Source: Burkholderia sp. (GTDB lineage Bacteria; Pseudomonadota; Gammaproteobacteria; Burkholderiales; Burkholderiaceae). Taken from it: a DNA stretch of 64,000 nucleotides. Where the stretch lies: the NCBI GenBank assembly GCA_031253835.1, contig JAIRVP010000039.1:62001-126000 (forward strand), written 5' to 3'. The notes beneath the pieces are model-generated. The model saw only the letters and a list, made by a program, of their open reading frames with translations. It made no database searches and was not told where the DNA came from. Shown in pieces: positions 53,820 to 63,719 of this stretch. Numbering within the stretch: the stretch's first letter is position 1; each line of letters opens with the position of its first letter. The position numbers were made by a program, and so were the translations under genes.

Positions 53820-55037
53820 ATGAACCGATATCCAGGATTGAAGCGCATCGCGCGACCGGCCGTGCTGGCCGCCGTTCCGCTCGCCGCGCTGCTCGCATTG
53901 TCCGGCTGCCAGTCGGACGACAAGGCGCCGGCCGCGACGCCGAGCGTGATCGTCAGCGCACCCGTCGCGCGCGACGTCAACGACGTCGATGTCTATACGG
54001 GCCGCTTCGAAGCGGTCGACACCGTCGACGTGCGCCCGCGCGTCAGCGGCTATCTCGACAAGGTCGCGTTCCAGGACGGCGCGACCGTCCGCAAGGGCGA
54101 CCTGCTGTTCGTCATCGACCCGCGCCCGTACCAGGCAGCCATGACGGCCGCGCAAGGCGCGCTCGAACGCGCGCAGTCGCAACTGAAGCTGAGCCGGCAG
54201 GATTTCGAGCGCGCGAGCGTCCTCATCAAGACCGACACGATCGCGCAAAGCCTCTACGACCAGCGCAGGCAGGCCGTGCAAAGCGCGCAGGCCGAGGTGA
54301 CGAGCGCGCAAGGCGCGGTCGAACGCGCGCGGCTCGACCTGTCGTTCACGCGCATCGTCGCGCCGATGTCCGGCCGCATCAGCCGCAAGCGCATCAGCGA
54401 GGGCAATCTCGTGAAAGGCGGCGACAGCGACGCGACCGTGCTGACGACGATCGTGTCGCAGGATCCGATCGACATCTACTTCGACGTCGATGAGGAAAGC
54501 TACCTGCGCTACACCCGCGAGGCGCAGAAAAGCGGCGGCAATGCGTCGTCGCGACAGGTCGCGATCGCGCTGCCGGGCGATGCGCAGCCGTCGCTGACGG
54601 GCACGATGGATTTCGTCGACAACCGCCTCGACGACTCGACCGGCACGCTGCGGCAGCGTGCGCGCGTCGCGAATCCGGACCGGCGCCTGAGCCCCGGCCA
54701 GTTCGGCCGCGTGTATCTGTCGAGCCGCGTCGCGCACCACGCGCTGCTCGTGCCGGATGCGGCCGTCGCGACCGATGCGACGCGTCGCGTGCTGTATTTC
54801 GTCGACGCGAACGGTGCCGTCGCGATCCGCCCGGTGACGCCCGGCCGCCTGTACGGCAACCTGCGCGAAATCGACGCGGGGCTGAACGCGGGCGACCGCG
54901 TGATCGTCGACGGCTTCCAGCGCGTGCAGGCCGGCGACAAGGTCAAGGCCGTGCCGCGCGCGATCGAAGCGGCCAATCCGGCCAATGCGGCCACCGTGGC
55001 CAACGCGGCCAGCGGCACGACCGGGAGCGCGCAATGA
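53820..55037 (+). CDS. RND efflux periplasmic adaptor (membrane fusion lipoprotein), MexE-like
   Basis: A 405-residue adaptor. A lipoprotein signal with lipobox LSGC (Cys 30) is followed by a beta-barrel/lipoyl region with TGRFEAVDTVDVRPRVSGYL and a helical hairpin (ALERAQSQLKLSRQDFERAS). Features such as YTGRFEAVD and IVAPMSGRISRKRIS resemble MexE/BpeE adaptors. The start is taken at the signal peptide; the ribosome site is weak. Its TGA overlaps the pump start (ATGA), so adaptor and pump are coupled. Confidence 0.92.
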   Translation: MNRYPGLKRIARPAVLAAVPLAALLALSGCQSDDKAPAATPSVIVSAPVARDVNDVDVYTGRFEAVDTVDVRPRVSGYLDKVAFQDGATVRKGDLLFVIDPRPYQAAMTAAQGALERAQSQLKLSRQDFERASVLIKTDTIAQSLYDQRRQAVQSAQAEVTSAQGAVERARLDLSFTRIVAPMSGRISRKRISEGNLVKGGDSDATVLTTIVSQDPIDIYFDVDEESYLRYTREAQKSGGNASSRQVAIALPGDAQPSLTGTMDFVDNRLDDSTGTLRQRARVANPDRRLSPGQFGRVYLSSRVAHHALLVPDAAVATDATRRVLYFVDANGAVAIRPVTPGRLYGNLREIDAGLNAGDRVIVDGFQRVQAGDKVKAVPRAIEAANPANAATVANAASGTTGSAQ

Positions 55038-58000
55038 ACCTCGGCCGCCTGTCCGTCCAGCAGCCGGTGCTCGCGATCGTCCTGTCGATCGTGCTGACGA
55101 TCGCCGGTGCGCTGGCCTATTTCTCGCTCGCGGTGTCGGAGTATCCGGACATCGCGCCGCCGACCGTCGTGATCCAGGCCACCTATCCGGGTGCGTCCGC
55201 GGAAACGGTGTCGCAAACGGTGTCGACGCCGATCGAACTCGAAGTGAACGGCGTGGAAGACATGCTGTACATGTACAGCCAGGCGACGTCCGACGGCAGC
55301 CTGAACATCACCGTGACGTTCAAGCCCGGCACCGACGTCGACAAGGCGCAGGTGCTCGTGCAGAACCGCGTCGCGCTCGCGACGCCGCGCCTGCCGGAGC
55401 CCGTGCAGCGCAGCGGCGTGTCGGTGCGCAAGTCGTCGCCGACGCAGCTCGGCACGATCTTCCTGTACTCGCCGGACCAGCGCTACGATCCGCTGTACGT
55501 GTCGAACTACGCGATCCGCAACGTCGCGGACGTGCTGAAGCGGATCGAAGGCGTCGGCGACATCAACCCGCTCGGCGCGCGCGAATACTCGATGCGCATC
55601 TGGCTCGATCCCGAGCGCGTCGCATCGTTCGGCCTGAGCCCGAGCGACCTGATTGCCGCCGTGCGTGCGCAGAACACGCAGCTCGCGGGCGGCGTGGTCG
55701 CGCAGGCGCCGATCACGAACCAGGCGTTCCAGCCGAACCTGATCTTCGAAGGGCGGCTCAAGCGCCCCGAGGATTTCAGCGACATCGTCGTCAAGCAGGG
55801 CAAGGATGGACGACTCGTGCGGCTGAAGGATGTCGCACGCGTCGAAGTCGGCGCGCTCGCGTATGCGACCGACAGCTACATGCTGCGCCACCCGACGATC
55901 GCGCTGCAGGTGCTGCAGCAGCCCGGCGCGAACGCGGTCGCGACGATGGATGCCGTCGAGAAGAAGATGGCCGAGCTGTCGAAGGATTTCCCGAAGGGCA
56001 TCGTCTACAACATCGGCTACAACCCGACCGCGTTCATCGGCGACAGCATCCACGAACTCGTCAAGACCATCTACGAAGCCGTCGTGCTCGTCGTGTTCGT
56101 CGTGCTGCTGTTCCTGCAGGGCTGGCGGCCGTCGATCATCCCGATCCTGTCGATTCCGGTGTCGCTCGTCGGCACGTTCGCGGCGATGGCCGTGCTCGGC
56201 TACTCGATCAACAACCTGACGCTGTTCGGCCTCGTGCTCGCGGTGGGGATCGTCGTCGACAACGCGATCGTCGTGGTCGAGAACGTCGAGCGGCACCTGG
56301 CGGCCGGTGCGGGGCCGCGCGACGCGACGCTGCTGACGATGAAGGAAGTCGGCGGCGCGCTGTTCGCTATCACGCTCGTGCTGTGCGCGGTGTTCGTGCC
56401 GACCTCGTTCATTCCGGGCATCTCGGGCCAGTTCTTCCGCCAGTTCGGCGTGACGATCGCCGTGTCGACCGCGATCTCGTTCTTCACGTCGGTCACGCTC
56501 GCGCCCGCACTCTCCGCGATGATGCTGAAAGCGCACGCCGGCGACCACGACGCGCCTGCGCCGACCTCGCGCATGGCCGCGCTGTTCGCGCCGGCGATGC
56601 GTGTCGCGCGCCGCTTCTCGAACGCGTTCAACCGCGTGTTCCAGCGCCTGTCCGATGCATATGGCCGGCTGGTCAGGAAGGTCGTGCGGATCATCCCGGC
56701 GATGGGCGTGCTGTACGTGGTGCTGATCGCCGCGACCGGCTACCTGCTCGTATCGAGCCCGAAGGGCTTCATTCCCGCGCAGGATCGCGGCTACCTCGTC
56801 GTGCTCGTGCGGATGCCCGACGGCGCGACGCTCGAACGCACGAGCGCGGTCGCGCGCAAGATCGAGGACATCGCGCTGTCGGTGCCCGGTGTCGCGCGCG
56901 TGCCGGTGTTCTCCGGCGTGAACGCGGCGACCGGCACGAACTCGGCGAACAGCGCCGGCCTGTTCCCGGTGTTCCAGCCCTGGCCGGAACGCAAGGCGCG
57001 CGGCCTGACGATCGACACGATTGCCGCCGAGATGCGCAAGCGGCTCGCAACCATCACCGAAGCGTCGATCGTCGTCGCGATGCCGCCGCCGGTGCAGGGC
57101 CTCGGCAGCACGGGCGGCTTCGCGATGCGGCTCGAGGACCGCAACGGGCTCGGCACCGCCGCGCTCGCGAAGGCGACGCAGGATCTCGTCGCCGCCGCGA
57201 ACCGCACGCCCGGCATGGTCGGCGTCTATACGTCCTACTCCGCGACGAGCCCGCAGGTGCACGTCGAGCTCGACCGCGAGAAGGCCGAGATGCTCGGCGT
57301 GCCGAGCCAGGCGATCAACGATGCGGTCGAAACGTATTTCGGCTCGACCTACATCAACGACTTCAACATCGTCGGGCGCACCTATCGCGTGACCGCGCAG
57401 GCCGACCTGCCGTTCCGCGTCGGCGCGTCCGATCTCGCGCGGCTGAAGGTGCGCAACCGCGACGGCGAGATGGTGCCGATCGGCAGCGTGACGCGCATCG
57501 ACGACACGCTCGGCGTCGATCGCGCACCGCGCTACAACCTGTATCCGGCCACCGAGATCAACGGCGACACGGCGCCGGGCCTTGGTTCGGGCTTTGCGAT
57601 CAAGACGATGGAAACGCTCGCGAAACAGGTGCTGCCGCCCGGCATCTCGTTCGAATGGACCGACCTGTCGTATCAGCAGACCACGGCCGGCAACACGGGG
57701 CTGCTCGTGTTCCCGCTGTGCGTGCTGCTCGTCTATCTGGTGCTCGCCGCGCAGTACGGCAGCTGGAGCCTGCCCGTGTCGATCCTGCTGATCGTGCCGA
57801 TGTGCCTGCTTGCCGCATCGCTCGGCGTGCGCGCGCTCGGCCAGGACGTGAACATCCTCACGCAGATCGGCTTCATCGTGCTGGTCGGGCTCGCCGCGAA
57901 GAACGCGATCCTGATCGTCGAGGTCGCACGGCAGCTGGAGGCCGATGGCACCGAACTCGTCGAGGCCGTCGTCGAAGCCTGCGTGCAGCGACTGCGCCCG

Positions 58001-58225
58001 ATCGTGATGACGTCGCTCGCGTTCATTCTCGGCGTACTGCCGCTCGTGATCTCCGAGGGCGCCGGCGCGGAAATGCGCCAGGCCGTCGGCGCGGCCGTGT
58101 TCTTCGGGATGATCGGCGTGACGTTCTTCGGGCTGCTGTTTACGCCCGTGTTCTATGTGATGGTTCGCCGGCTCGCGATGCGCAAGACCGCTGTCGCGAC
58201 CGTCGCGACGGAGGCTGTGCAATGA
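55034..58225 (+). CDS. RND multidrug efflux pump subunit, HAE1/MexF-like
   Basis: A 1063-residue inner-membrane pump. The first helix (LAIVLSIVLTIAGALAYFSL) is followed by SEYPDIAPPTVVIQATYPGA and two large periplasmic halves. TM10 has the lysine in GLAAKNAILIVEVARQ. TM4 reads VVDNAIVVVENVE, so the second of the two proton-relay aspartates of AcrB is Asn (D409, N410). It is flanked by adaptor and outer-membrane genes with 4-bp overlaps on both sides. Drug substrates are unknown. Confidence 0.95.
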   Translation: MNLGRLSVQQPVLAIVLSIVLTIAGALAYFSLAVSEYPDIAPPTVVIQATYPGASAETVSQTVSTPIELEVNGVEDMLYMYSQATSDGSLNITVTFKPGTDVDKAQVLVQNRVALATPRLPEPVQRSGVSVRKSSPTQLGTIFLYSPDQRYDPLYVSNYAIRNVADVLKRIEGVGDINPLGAREYSMRIWLDPERVASFGLSPSDLIAAVRAQNTQLAGGVVAQAPITNQAFQPNLIFEGRLKRPEDFSDIVVKQGKDGRLVRLKDVARVEVGALAYATDSYMLRHPTIALQVLQQPGANAVATMDAVEKKMAELSKDFPKGIVYNIGYNPTAFIGDSIHELVKTIYEAVVLVVFVVLLFLQGWRPSIIPILSIPVSLVGTFAAMAVLGYSINNLTLFGLVLAVGIVVDNAIVVVENVERHLAAGAGPRDATLLTMKEVGGALFAITLVLCAVFVPTSFIPGISGQFFRQFGVTIAVSTAISFFTSVTLAPALSAMMLKAHAGDHDAPAPTSRMAALFAPAMRVARRFSNAFNRVFQRLSDAYGRLVRKVVRIIPAMGVLYVVLIAATGYLLVSSPKGFIPAQDRGYLVVLVRMPDGATLERTSAVARKIEDIALSVPGVARVPVFSGVNAATGTNSANSAGLFPVFQPWPERKARGLTIDTIAAEMRKRLATITEASIVVAMPPPVQGLGSTGGFAMRLEDRNGLGTAALAKATQDLVAAANRTPGMVGVYTSYSATSPQVHVELDREKAEMLGVPSQAINDAVETYFGSTYINDFNIVGRTYRVTAQADLPFRVGASDLARLKVRNRDGEMVPIGSVTRIDDTLGVDRAPRYNLYPATEINGDTAPGLGSGFAIKTMETLAKQVLPPGISFEWTDLSYQQTTAGNTGLLVFPLCVLLVYLVLAAQYGSWSLPVSILLIVPMCLLAASLGVRALGQDVNILTQIGFIVLVGLAAKNAILIVEVARQLEADGTELVEAVVEACVQRLRPIVMTSLAFILGVLPLVISEGAGAEMRQAVGAAVFFGMIGVTFFGLLFTPVFYVMVRRLAMRKTAVATVATEAVQ

Positions 58226-59616
58226 AGTTCGTTCGACTCGTGGCCGCGCTGTCCGCGGCCGCCATCCTGACCGCGTGCACGAGCGCGCCGGTCGCCACCG
58301 TCGCGCCGCCGCCGCTGGCCGCGACCTATGCGAACGCGGATCTCGCGACAGGCGGCCCGGCCGCCGACACCGCTGCGTGGTGGCGCGGCTTTCACGATCC
58401 GATCCTCGACCGGCTGGTCGACACGGCGCTCGCGAACAACCTCGACCTGCAGGCGGCCGTCGCGCGCATCGACGCGGCGCGCGCGGTGCGGATCGGCGCG
58501 GCATCGCAGTGGTTCCCGTCGCTCGACCTGAACGCGAGTGCCGGCCGCCAGCGGCTGTCCGCGTCGCAGGCGTTCCCGACCGATACGCCGACGACCGGCA
58601 ACGCGTTCGGCCTGAACGCGAGCCTTGCGTGGGAAATCGACATCTTCGGGCGCATCCGCCAGGGTGTATCGGCGGCCGACGCGGATATCGCGTCGGCGCA
58701 AAACGACGCGGCGGCCGTGCGGATCGCGACGATCGACGAGACCGTGCGCACCTACGTGACGGTGCGCGGCCTCGAACAGCGGCTCGCGCTGGTCGAGGCG
58801 AACGCATTGAGCCAGCGCAGCACCGAGGAATCGACGCGGCGCCTGTTCGACGCGGGCGTCGTGCCGGTTGCCGACGTCGACCGTGCGGCCGCGCAGACGG
58901 AAACGACGCTCGCCGAGCTGCCCGCGCTGCAACTGCAGCGGCAGGCCGCGATCCATCGGCTGTCGATCATCACTGCGTCGACGCCGCAGGACGTCTATGC
59001 ACGCGTCGACCCGCCCGCGCCAGGGCCGGTATGGACGGCCGCCGCACCGGGCATCGGCACGCCGGCCGACCTGCTGCGCCGCCGGCCTGACGTCCGCGCG
59101 GCCGAAGCACGCGTCGTCGCAGCCTATGCGCGCATCGGCGTGGCCGAGGCCGACCTCAAGCCGCACCTGCAGCTGATCGGCGTCATCGGCGCGGCGATCG
59201 ACGGCTTCTCGGGCGCGACGCTCGCGCGTTCGCTCGCGTGGATGGCCGGCGCCGGCGCGAGCGCGCCGCTGTTCGACGGCGGACGGCGCCGCAGTGTCGT
59301 CGCGTTGCGCCGTGCGCAGGCCGACCAGGCGGTCGCCGCGTATCGCACGACGGTGCTGACGGCCGTCAGCGACGTCGAGACGTCGGTGGCCGCCACCGCC
59401 CGCGATCACAGCCGGACCGAGCGTCTCGAACGTGCGGTGTCGAACGCGCGTGGTGCGTACACGCAGATCAACCGGTCGTGGCGCAGCGGCGAATCGGCGT
59501 TCATCGATACGCTGGAAGTGCAGCGCTCGCTGCTCGCGGCCGAGGATTCGCTCGCGCAGGCCCGCACCGAGGAAATGCTGAGTCAGGTCAGGCTGATGAG
59601 CGCGCTGGGGCAGTAA
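58222..59616 (+). CDS. RND efflux outer-membrane channel lipoprotein, NodT/OprM-like
   Basis: A 464-residue outer-membrane factor. A lipoprotein signal with lipobox LTAC (Cys 19) is followed by two OEP repeats with long helices (ARIDAARAVRIGAASQWFPS) and LLRRRPDVRAAEARVVAAYA, the NodT signature. It forms the trimeric exit duct for the pump. ATG overlaps the pump stop by 4 bp. The operon ends at a strong hairpin. Confidence 0.94.
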   Translation: MKFVRLVAALSAAAILTACTSAPVATVAPPPLAATYANADLATGGPAADTAAWWRGFHDPILDRLVDTALANNLDLQAAVARIDAARAVRIGAASQWFPSLDLNASAGRQRLSASQAFPTDTPTTGNAFGLNASLAWEIDIFGRIRQGVSAADADIASAQNDAAAVRIATIDETVRTYVTVRGLEQRLALVEANALSQRSTEESTRRLFDAGVVPVADVDRAAAQTETTLAELPALQLQRQAAIHRLSIITASTPQDVYARVDPPAPGPVWTAAAPGIGTPADLLRRRPDVRAAEARVVAAYARIGVAEADLKPHLQLIGVIGAAIDGFSGATLARSLAWMAGAGASAPLFDGGRRRSVVALRRAQADQAVAAYRTTVLTAVSDVETSVAATARDHSRTERLERAVSNARGAYTQINRSWRSGESAFIDTLEVQRSLLAAEDSLAQARTEEMLSQVRLMSALGQ

Positions 59617-59645
59617 GCGCGCGTTTCCGGTTCGACCGATGCGCA

Positions 59646-59685
59646 AAGGGCGACGGGTTCGATGTCATTCGAACCCGTCGCCCTT
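59646..59685. terminator. Strong bidirectional hairpin after the efflux operon
   Basis: A 17-bp perfect stem (59646-59662 with 59669-59685), AAGGGCGACGGGTTCGA with its complement around a 6-base loop, lies between the convergent channel and LysR genes. It is the longest perfect stem in the window. Confidence 0.85.
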
Positions 59686-59720
59686 ATTACGTTGCGTGAC
59701 CTCGCGCGTGCGGCACCGAC

Positions 59721-60623
59721 TCAATCGATGTCGCCGCCTTCCTTCAACTGCGCGCTCACATAGTCGAGAAAGCTGACGATGCGCGACGACAGCGTCGCGT
59801 TGCGATAGAACACCGCGTGAATCGGCTGGCGGAACTCGGTGGTGTCGTCGACGAGCACTTCGACGAGGCTGCCGTCACGGCGATGCGTGCCCGTCATGTA
59901 GTCGGCCAGGCACACGATGCCGGCACCGTTGAGCGCGAGCGTCAGCAGCGTCTCGCCGCTCGACGCCTGCAGCGCCGGATGAATCCGGTACACGCCGCCG
60001 TCGGCGGTGCGCAGCGGCCAGTGGTTCAGCGTTTCCGGCTGCACGAAGCCGAGCAGCGAATGGTTCGCGAGATCGGCGATGCTGGTCGGCACGCCGGCTT
60101 TCTCCAGATAAGCGGGGCTCGCGAGGATCCGCAGCCGGCTGCTGCCGAGCCGGCGCGCATGCAGCGTCGAATCGCGCAGCTCGCCGATCCGGATCGCCAC
60201 GTCGGTGCGCTGCTCGAGCAGGTCGATGATCTCGTCGCTCGTATGGAGCTCGGCCGCGATCGCCGGATACGCGGCGCGGAAGCCCTGCATCATCGGTGCG
60301 ATCACGTGCTGCATGAACGGCATCGCCGCATTGATCCGCAAGCGCCCGGCCGGCGTCTCGCGCTGGCTGACGATCTGTTCCTCGGCAAATTCGACCGATG
60401 CGATGATGTCGCGCGCGTATTCGAGGAAGAGCTTGCCCTCCTCGGTCACTTCGAGGCGGCGCGTCGTGCGGCGGATCAGCGTCGTGTCGAGCTTCTCCTC
60501 GAGGCGCCGCAGGATCCGGCTCATCACCGAGGTCGGCTGATGCAGCTTGTCGGCCGCGCCAGTCAGCGAACCGGTATCGGCGATGGTCACGAACGCGAGC
60601 ATCTCGTCGAGGGTCGTCTTCAT
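59721..60623 (-). CDS. LysR-family regulator, CrgA/AaeR-like
   Basis: A 300-residue LTTR. The helix-turn-helix is MLAFVTIADTGSLTGAADKL then QPTSVMSRILRRLEEKLDTT, the AaeR/CrgA-type family, with an effector domain including DVAIRIGELRDSTLHARRLG. It converges on the efflux operon, so it is not placed like MexT-type activators; whether it controls the pump is open. The next gene on the same strand, an epimerase-like gene, ends 208 bp upstream of it. Confidence 0.9.
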   Translation of the reverse strand: MKTTLDEMLAFVTIADTGSLTGAADKLHQPTSVMSRILRRLEEKLDTTLIRRTTRRLEVTEEGKLFLEYARDIIASVEFAEEQIVSQRETPAGRLRINAAMPFMQHVIAPMMQGFRAAYPAIAAELHTSDEIIDLLEQRTDVAIRIGELRDSTLHARRLGSSRLRILASPAYLEKAGVPTSIADLANHSLLGFVQPETLNHWPLRTADGGVYRIHPALQASSGETLLTLALNGAGIVCLADYMTGTHRRDGSLVEVLVDDTTEFRQPIHAVFYRNATLSSRIVSFLDYVSAQLKEGGDID

Positions 60624-60831
60624 GGTCGGCAGTCGTCAGCGGTTTCAGGAACCGTCACGATAGTGCCGCCGCGCCGGTTTGATAAGCGGGCGCGGGCGCG
60701 AATCACAGTTGATTTCGATTCAACAATGCGCGGTGAATATTGTCGGAACAATCCGGAATGAAGCCGGTGGCCGGTCACGCAAACGCGCCCGGGCGGACGC
60801 GCTTTTCTTCATACGGGTCGATGCATCGGCG

Positions 60832-61743
60832 TCACGCGGCGACAGGCATCTCGTCGCGGATCCAGTCCAGCATCGCGCCGTGCTGCGGCGCCCACCCGAG
60901 TTCCTGCCGCGCGCGCAGCGCCTTCACGCGGCTGTTCGACGCGAGCGAGAAATGCGCGCGCGAATGACCGAGCGCCTGCGATGCATCGGCGACGTCCCAT
61001 TCGACGACGGCCGGCAGGCCGAGACGCTCGGCAAGTGCATGACCGATTTCCGCGAACGACGCTTCGCCGTTTTCCGCGAAGTAGAACGCCCCGGGCGACG
61101 CGGCGTGGATCGCGCGCAGATACAGGTCGGCCACGTCGTCGACATGCACGTTCGACCAGCGGTTCAGCCCCTTGCCGATCACGCGCACGGCGCCGGCGTC
61201 GCGCGCGATGGCCGCGAGCAGCGGCAGTTGCGCGCTGTCGCGGCGGATGCCGAGGCCGTCGCCGTAGATCATGCTGTTGCAGATCACGGCCGAGCGGATG
61301 CCGAGGTTCGCGGCCGACATCACGAGCCGGTCGATCGCGTGGCGCTCGGCCTTCGCGGGTTTGACGACGGGCGTCGTTTCGTCGAACACGGCGGCATCGC
61401 CATGCGCGCCCTGTGCGTCGTCCGCGATCACGCTGGTGCCGCTCGTATGCAGGAACGTCTTGCCCGAGCCGCTCAGCGCCGCGATGATCGTCTCGACGGC
61501 CTCGCGGTGATCGCTGCTCGCCGCGTTGACGACGCAGTCCGCGTCGCGCGCGAACGCATGCAGCAGCGCCGTGTCGTCGAGCGTACCGACGACCGGCATG
61601 ATGCCGGCCGCCGCGAGTTTCGCGGCGTTGCCGCTGTCGCGCGTCAGGCCGGTGACGACGTGCCCGGCCGACACGAGCCGCGCGGCCACCGAGCCGCCGA
61701 TGTAGCCGCTGGCGCCCGTCACGAATATTTTCATGCCTTTCAT
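60832..61743 (-). CDS. NAD-dependent epimerase/dehydratase-family protein
   Basis: A 303-residue atypical SDR. The Rossmann motif KIFVTGASGYIGGSVAARL (5-23) is followed by HTSGTSVIADDAQG and NVHVDDVADLYLRAIH. The usual catalytic Tyr-x3-Lys is absent, so it may bind NAD(P) and reduce a small substrate by a different route, or act as a sensor. GGAGCAGTGG precedes ATG 61743. It is divergent from nothing and lies alone between the LysR and ankyrin genes. Confidence 0.82.
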   Translation of the reverse strand: MKGMKIFVTGASGYIGGSVAARLVSAGHVVTGLTRDSGNAAKLAAAGIMPVVGTLDDTALLHAFARDADCVVNAASSDHREAVETIIAALSGSGKTFLHTSGTSVIADDAQGAHGDAAVFDETTPVVKPAKAERHAIDRLVMSAANLGIRSAVICNSMIYGDGLGIRRDSAQLPLLAAIARDAGAVRVIGKGLNRWSNVHVDDVADLYLRAIHAASPGAFYFAENGEASFAEIGHALAERLGLPAVVEWDVADASQALGHSRAHFSLASNSRVKALRARQELGWAPQHGAMLDWIRDEMPVAA

Positions 61744-61882
61744 CCACTGCTCCGAGAGCGAGACAGTCGGTGCGGTACACGTCTCGCGAAATGTCGTGTG
61801 TCGCAGTATCGACGGCCGGCGTTGCCCGGGAAAGGCGCGAATCGCCAAAACAGTTTTGAGCACAACGGGATGATCGCCCGCG

Positions 61883-62545
61883 TCAAACGAATCCCTCTTC
61901 GACCAGCGTGCAGCCGTTCGCGGTGATTTCGTGCCGCTGGCCCGAGCCGCCGACCACACGGCTCCAGCTCTTCGACACGAGCACGGCCGCCTCGCCGTCT
62001 GTGCGCAGCGCATAGGCGAAGCCACCGTACATGCCCGGCACTGCGAACCACGCGTTGCCGTCCTGCGCATCGAGTTCGAGCAGCGGTTCGAGTTCGGGCA
62101 GGCGCAGCGCATCGACGCGCAGGTGCGCGATGCGGCCGAGGATCATCGCGTGGAAATGGCGCTGGATGGCGAGCAGCGTAGCGTCGGGCACGAAGCGCCG
62201 AGGCTGCGGCACCAGCAACTCGACCAGATGCCGATGCCCGCGCTGCACGGCGATATCGACCGCGCGCTCGCGTTGTGCCGCGCGCAGCATCCGCGATGCG
62301 CCGAGCCGCAGCAGTTCGGCAGCGACGTCCGTCGGTGCGCCGCCGTAAGCAGCCTGGTGCAGCGGCGCATAGAGCGACGTGCCGCCGAGCCGGGTCGCGT
62401 TGACGAAGCCAGGCTGTCGCGCCACGAGGTCGAGCATCGTCGCCCATTCGCCGTTTCGTGCCGCGTCGGCCAACGCGTGCCGGCCGGCCACCTCCGCGTC
62501 GCCGAGCACATCGGCGCCCGTGATGCCATCCCATACGATGCTCAA
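61883..62545 (-). CDS. Ankyrin-repeat protein
   Basis: A 220-residue protein. Three weak ankyrin repeats cover about residues 22-115 (ALADAARNGEWATMLDLVAR, then LYAPLHQAAYGGAPTDVAAE and AVDIAVQRGHRHLVELLVPQ), and the last 90 residues form a separate uncharacterised domain. No signal peptide is seen. Ankyrin proteins mediate protein contacts; the partner is unknown. AAGGAGAACCG precedes ATG 62545. The upstream LuxR gene ends 42 bp away on the same strand. Confidence 0.85.
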   Translation of the reverse strand: MSIVWDGITGADVLGDAEVAGRHALADAARNGEWATMLDLVARQPGFVNATRLGGTSLYAPLHQAAYGGAPTDVAAELLRLGASRMLRAAQRERAVDIAVQRGHRHLVELLVPQPRRFVPDATLLAIQRHFHAMILGRIAHLRVDALRLPELEPLLELDAQDGNAWFAVPGMYGGFAYALRTDGEAAVLVSKSWSRVVGGSGQRHEITANGCTLVEEGFV

Positions 62546-62587
62546 TCGGTTCTCCTTCGTGATTGCGTGTGCGTCACGGCAGCCCCG

Positions 62588-63442
62588 TCACGCATCGCTT
62601 CTGCGCGCCGCCGACGACGCGTCGAGCGCATCATGATCGACCAGCAGGTTCAGCAACTGGCGCCGCGATTCGATGCCGAGCTTCGCGAACGCGCGCCGCG
62701 CGTAGGTGTCGATCGACGACGGGCGAATGCCGAGTTCGTGCGCGATATCCTGCGTCTTCCGGCCGCGAATCAAGCGGACGCACACTTCCGACTCGCGCGA
62801 CGTCAGCTTCTCGAACACGTCGTGCAGCCGCTGCGTGGCGGCACCTTCGCGTATCCGGGTAGCGCCGCCATCGGCCGGCCGGTCGCCGACGATACGCCGA
62901 TGCGCGACGGCCAGCGGCAACACGATCAGCGCGACGTGCCGGACGACGCTCAGCTCCTTCAGCGAAAACGGCGGCAGCCGGCGCGCGCGGCACACCGACA
63001 GCGCATAGGTCAGCTCGTCCACGCGATACGTGACCACGCATTCGTCGTGAATGTCCTCGGTATCGTAGAACGCGCGCCGGATCTCGGGGTTCAGCCGCAG
63101 CGTCGACAACTGCAGCAGCTGCGTATCGCGTTCGCCGCGGATGCAGTCGAACGTCGTATCGATCTGCGCGAAATCGCGGTAATAGCGCGTCATCGTGCGC
63201 TCGATCTGGTCCGGATACGTGCCGTAGCTGCCGATCCAGCCGACGCGGCGCTCGAGCAGCGACTCGTCCTCGTAATCCAGATGAATGGAATCGCAATCGA
63301 CGATGCGCGTCAGGTTCTCGAACACGACCGCGACGAAATCCGGCGATCCGATCGCACCGGCCACGGCCGACAGCGCGTCGGACATGAACACGAGCTGGTT
63401 CAACTGGATATCGATCGTCGCGGCGGCGTCATGGTCGGTCAT
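62588..63442 (-). CDS. LuxR-family transcriptional regulator
   Basis: A 284-residue regulator. The C-terminal LuxR helix-turn-helix (about 217-275) is [20 protein letters not shown] then [20 protein letters not shown]. The N-terminal 180 residues ([20 protein letters not shown]) resemble the GAF-like region of regulators such as the unrelated one at 774, not an autoinducer domain. ATG 63442 is used; a GTG three codons earlier is possible. It is divergent from the polyamine-type binding protein gene, 277 bp away, which it may regulate. Confidence 0.85.
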   Translation of the reverse strand: MTDHDAAATIDIQLNQLVFMSDALSAVAGAIGSPDFVAVVFENLTRIVDCDSIHLDYEDESLLERRVGWIGSYGTYPDQIERTMTRYYRDFAQIDTTFDCIRGERDTQLLQLSTLRLNPEIRRAFYDTEDIHDECVVTYRVDELTYALSVCRARRLPPFSLKELSVVRHVALIVLPLAVAHRRIVGDRPADGGATRIREGAATQRLHDVFEKLTSRESEVCVRLIRGRKTQDIAHELGIRPSSIDTYARRAFAKLGIESRRQLLNLLVDHDALDASSAARRSDA

Positions 63443-63719
63443 ACGATGCACGGGGAATGGAGACGCCTACCGTTACCACGCCAAAAGTGCGTTGCCAATT
63501 CCCGCGCGCCGCGTTCCGGTACGCGCGGCCGCACGGCTGTACGGATTTCATGGACAGACATCCCGATGGCCGCCGAATAGAGTCACTCCCGATATCCGGC
63601 GAGGCCCGTCGTCGCATCCGTGGCTTAAAACGCGCTGCCGCGCGCCTCGCCGGCCGACCCGCGGCGCGCATGCGCCATGCAGTGCGAGTGCGCCGCCTTC
63701 GTTCCGAAAGGGAGTGACC

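Noticed and set aside
54509..58807. Very long open frame (over 1400 codons) on the minus strand
   Set aside because: It is antisense to the RND efflux operon, is almost all Arg, His and Ala, and has no start signal. Such frames arise from GC-biased codon use on the opposite strand.
59721..60623. LysR as the dedicated MexT-type activator of the efflux operon
   Set aside because: It converges on the operon from the far side of a strong terminator and belongs to the CrgA/AaeR type; position gives no support for direct control.
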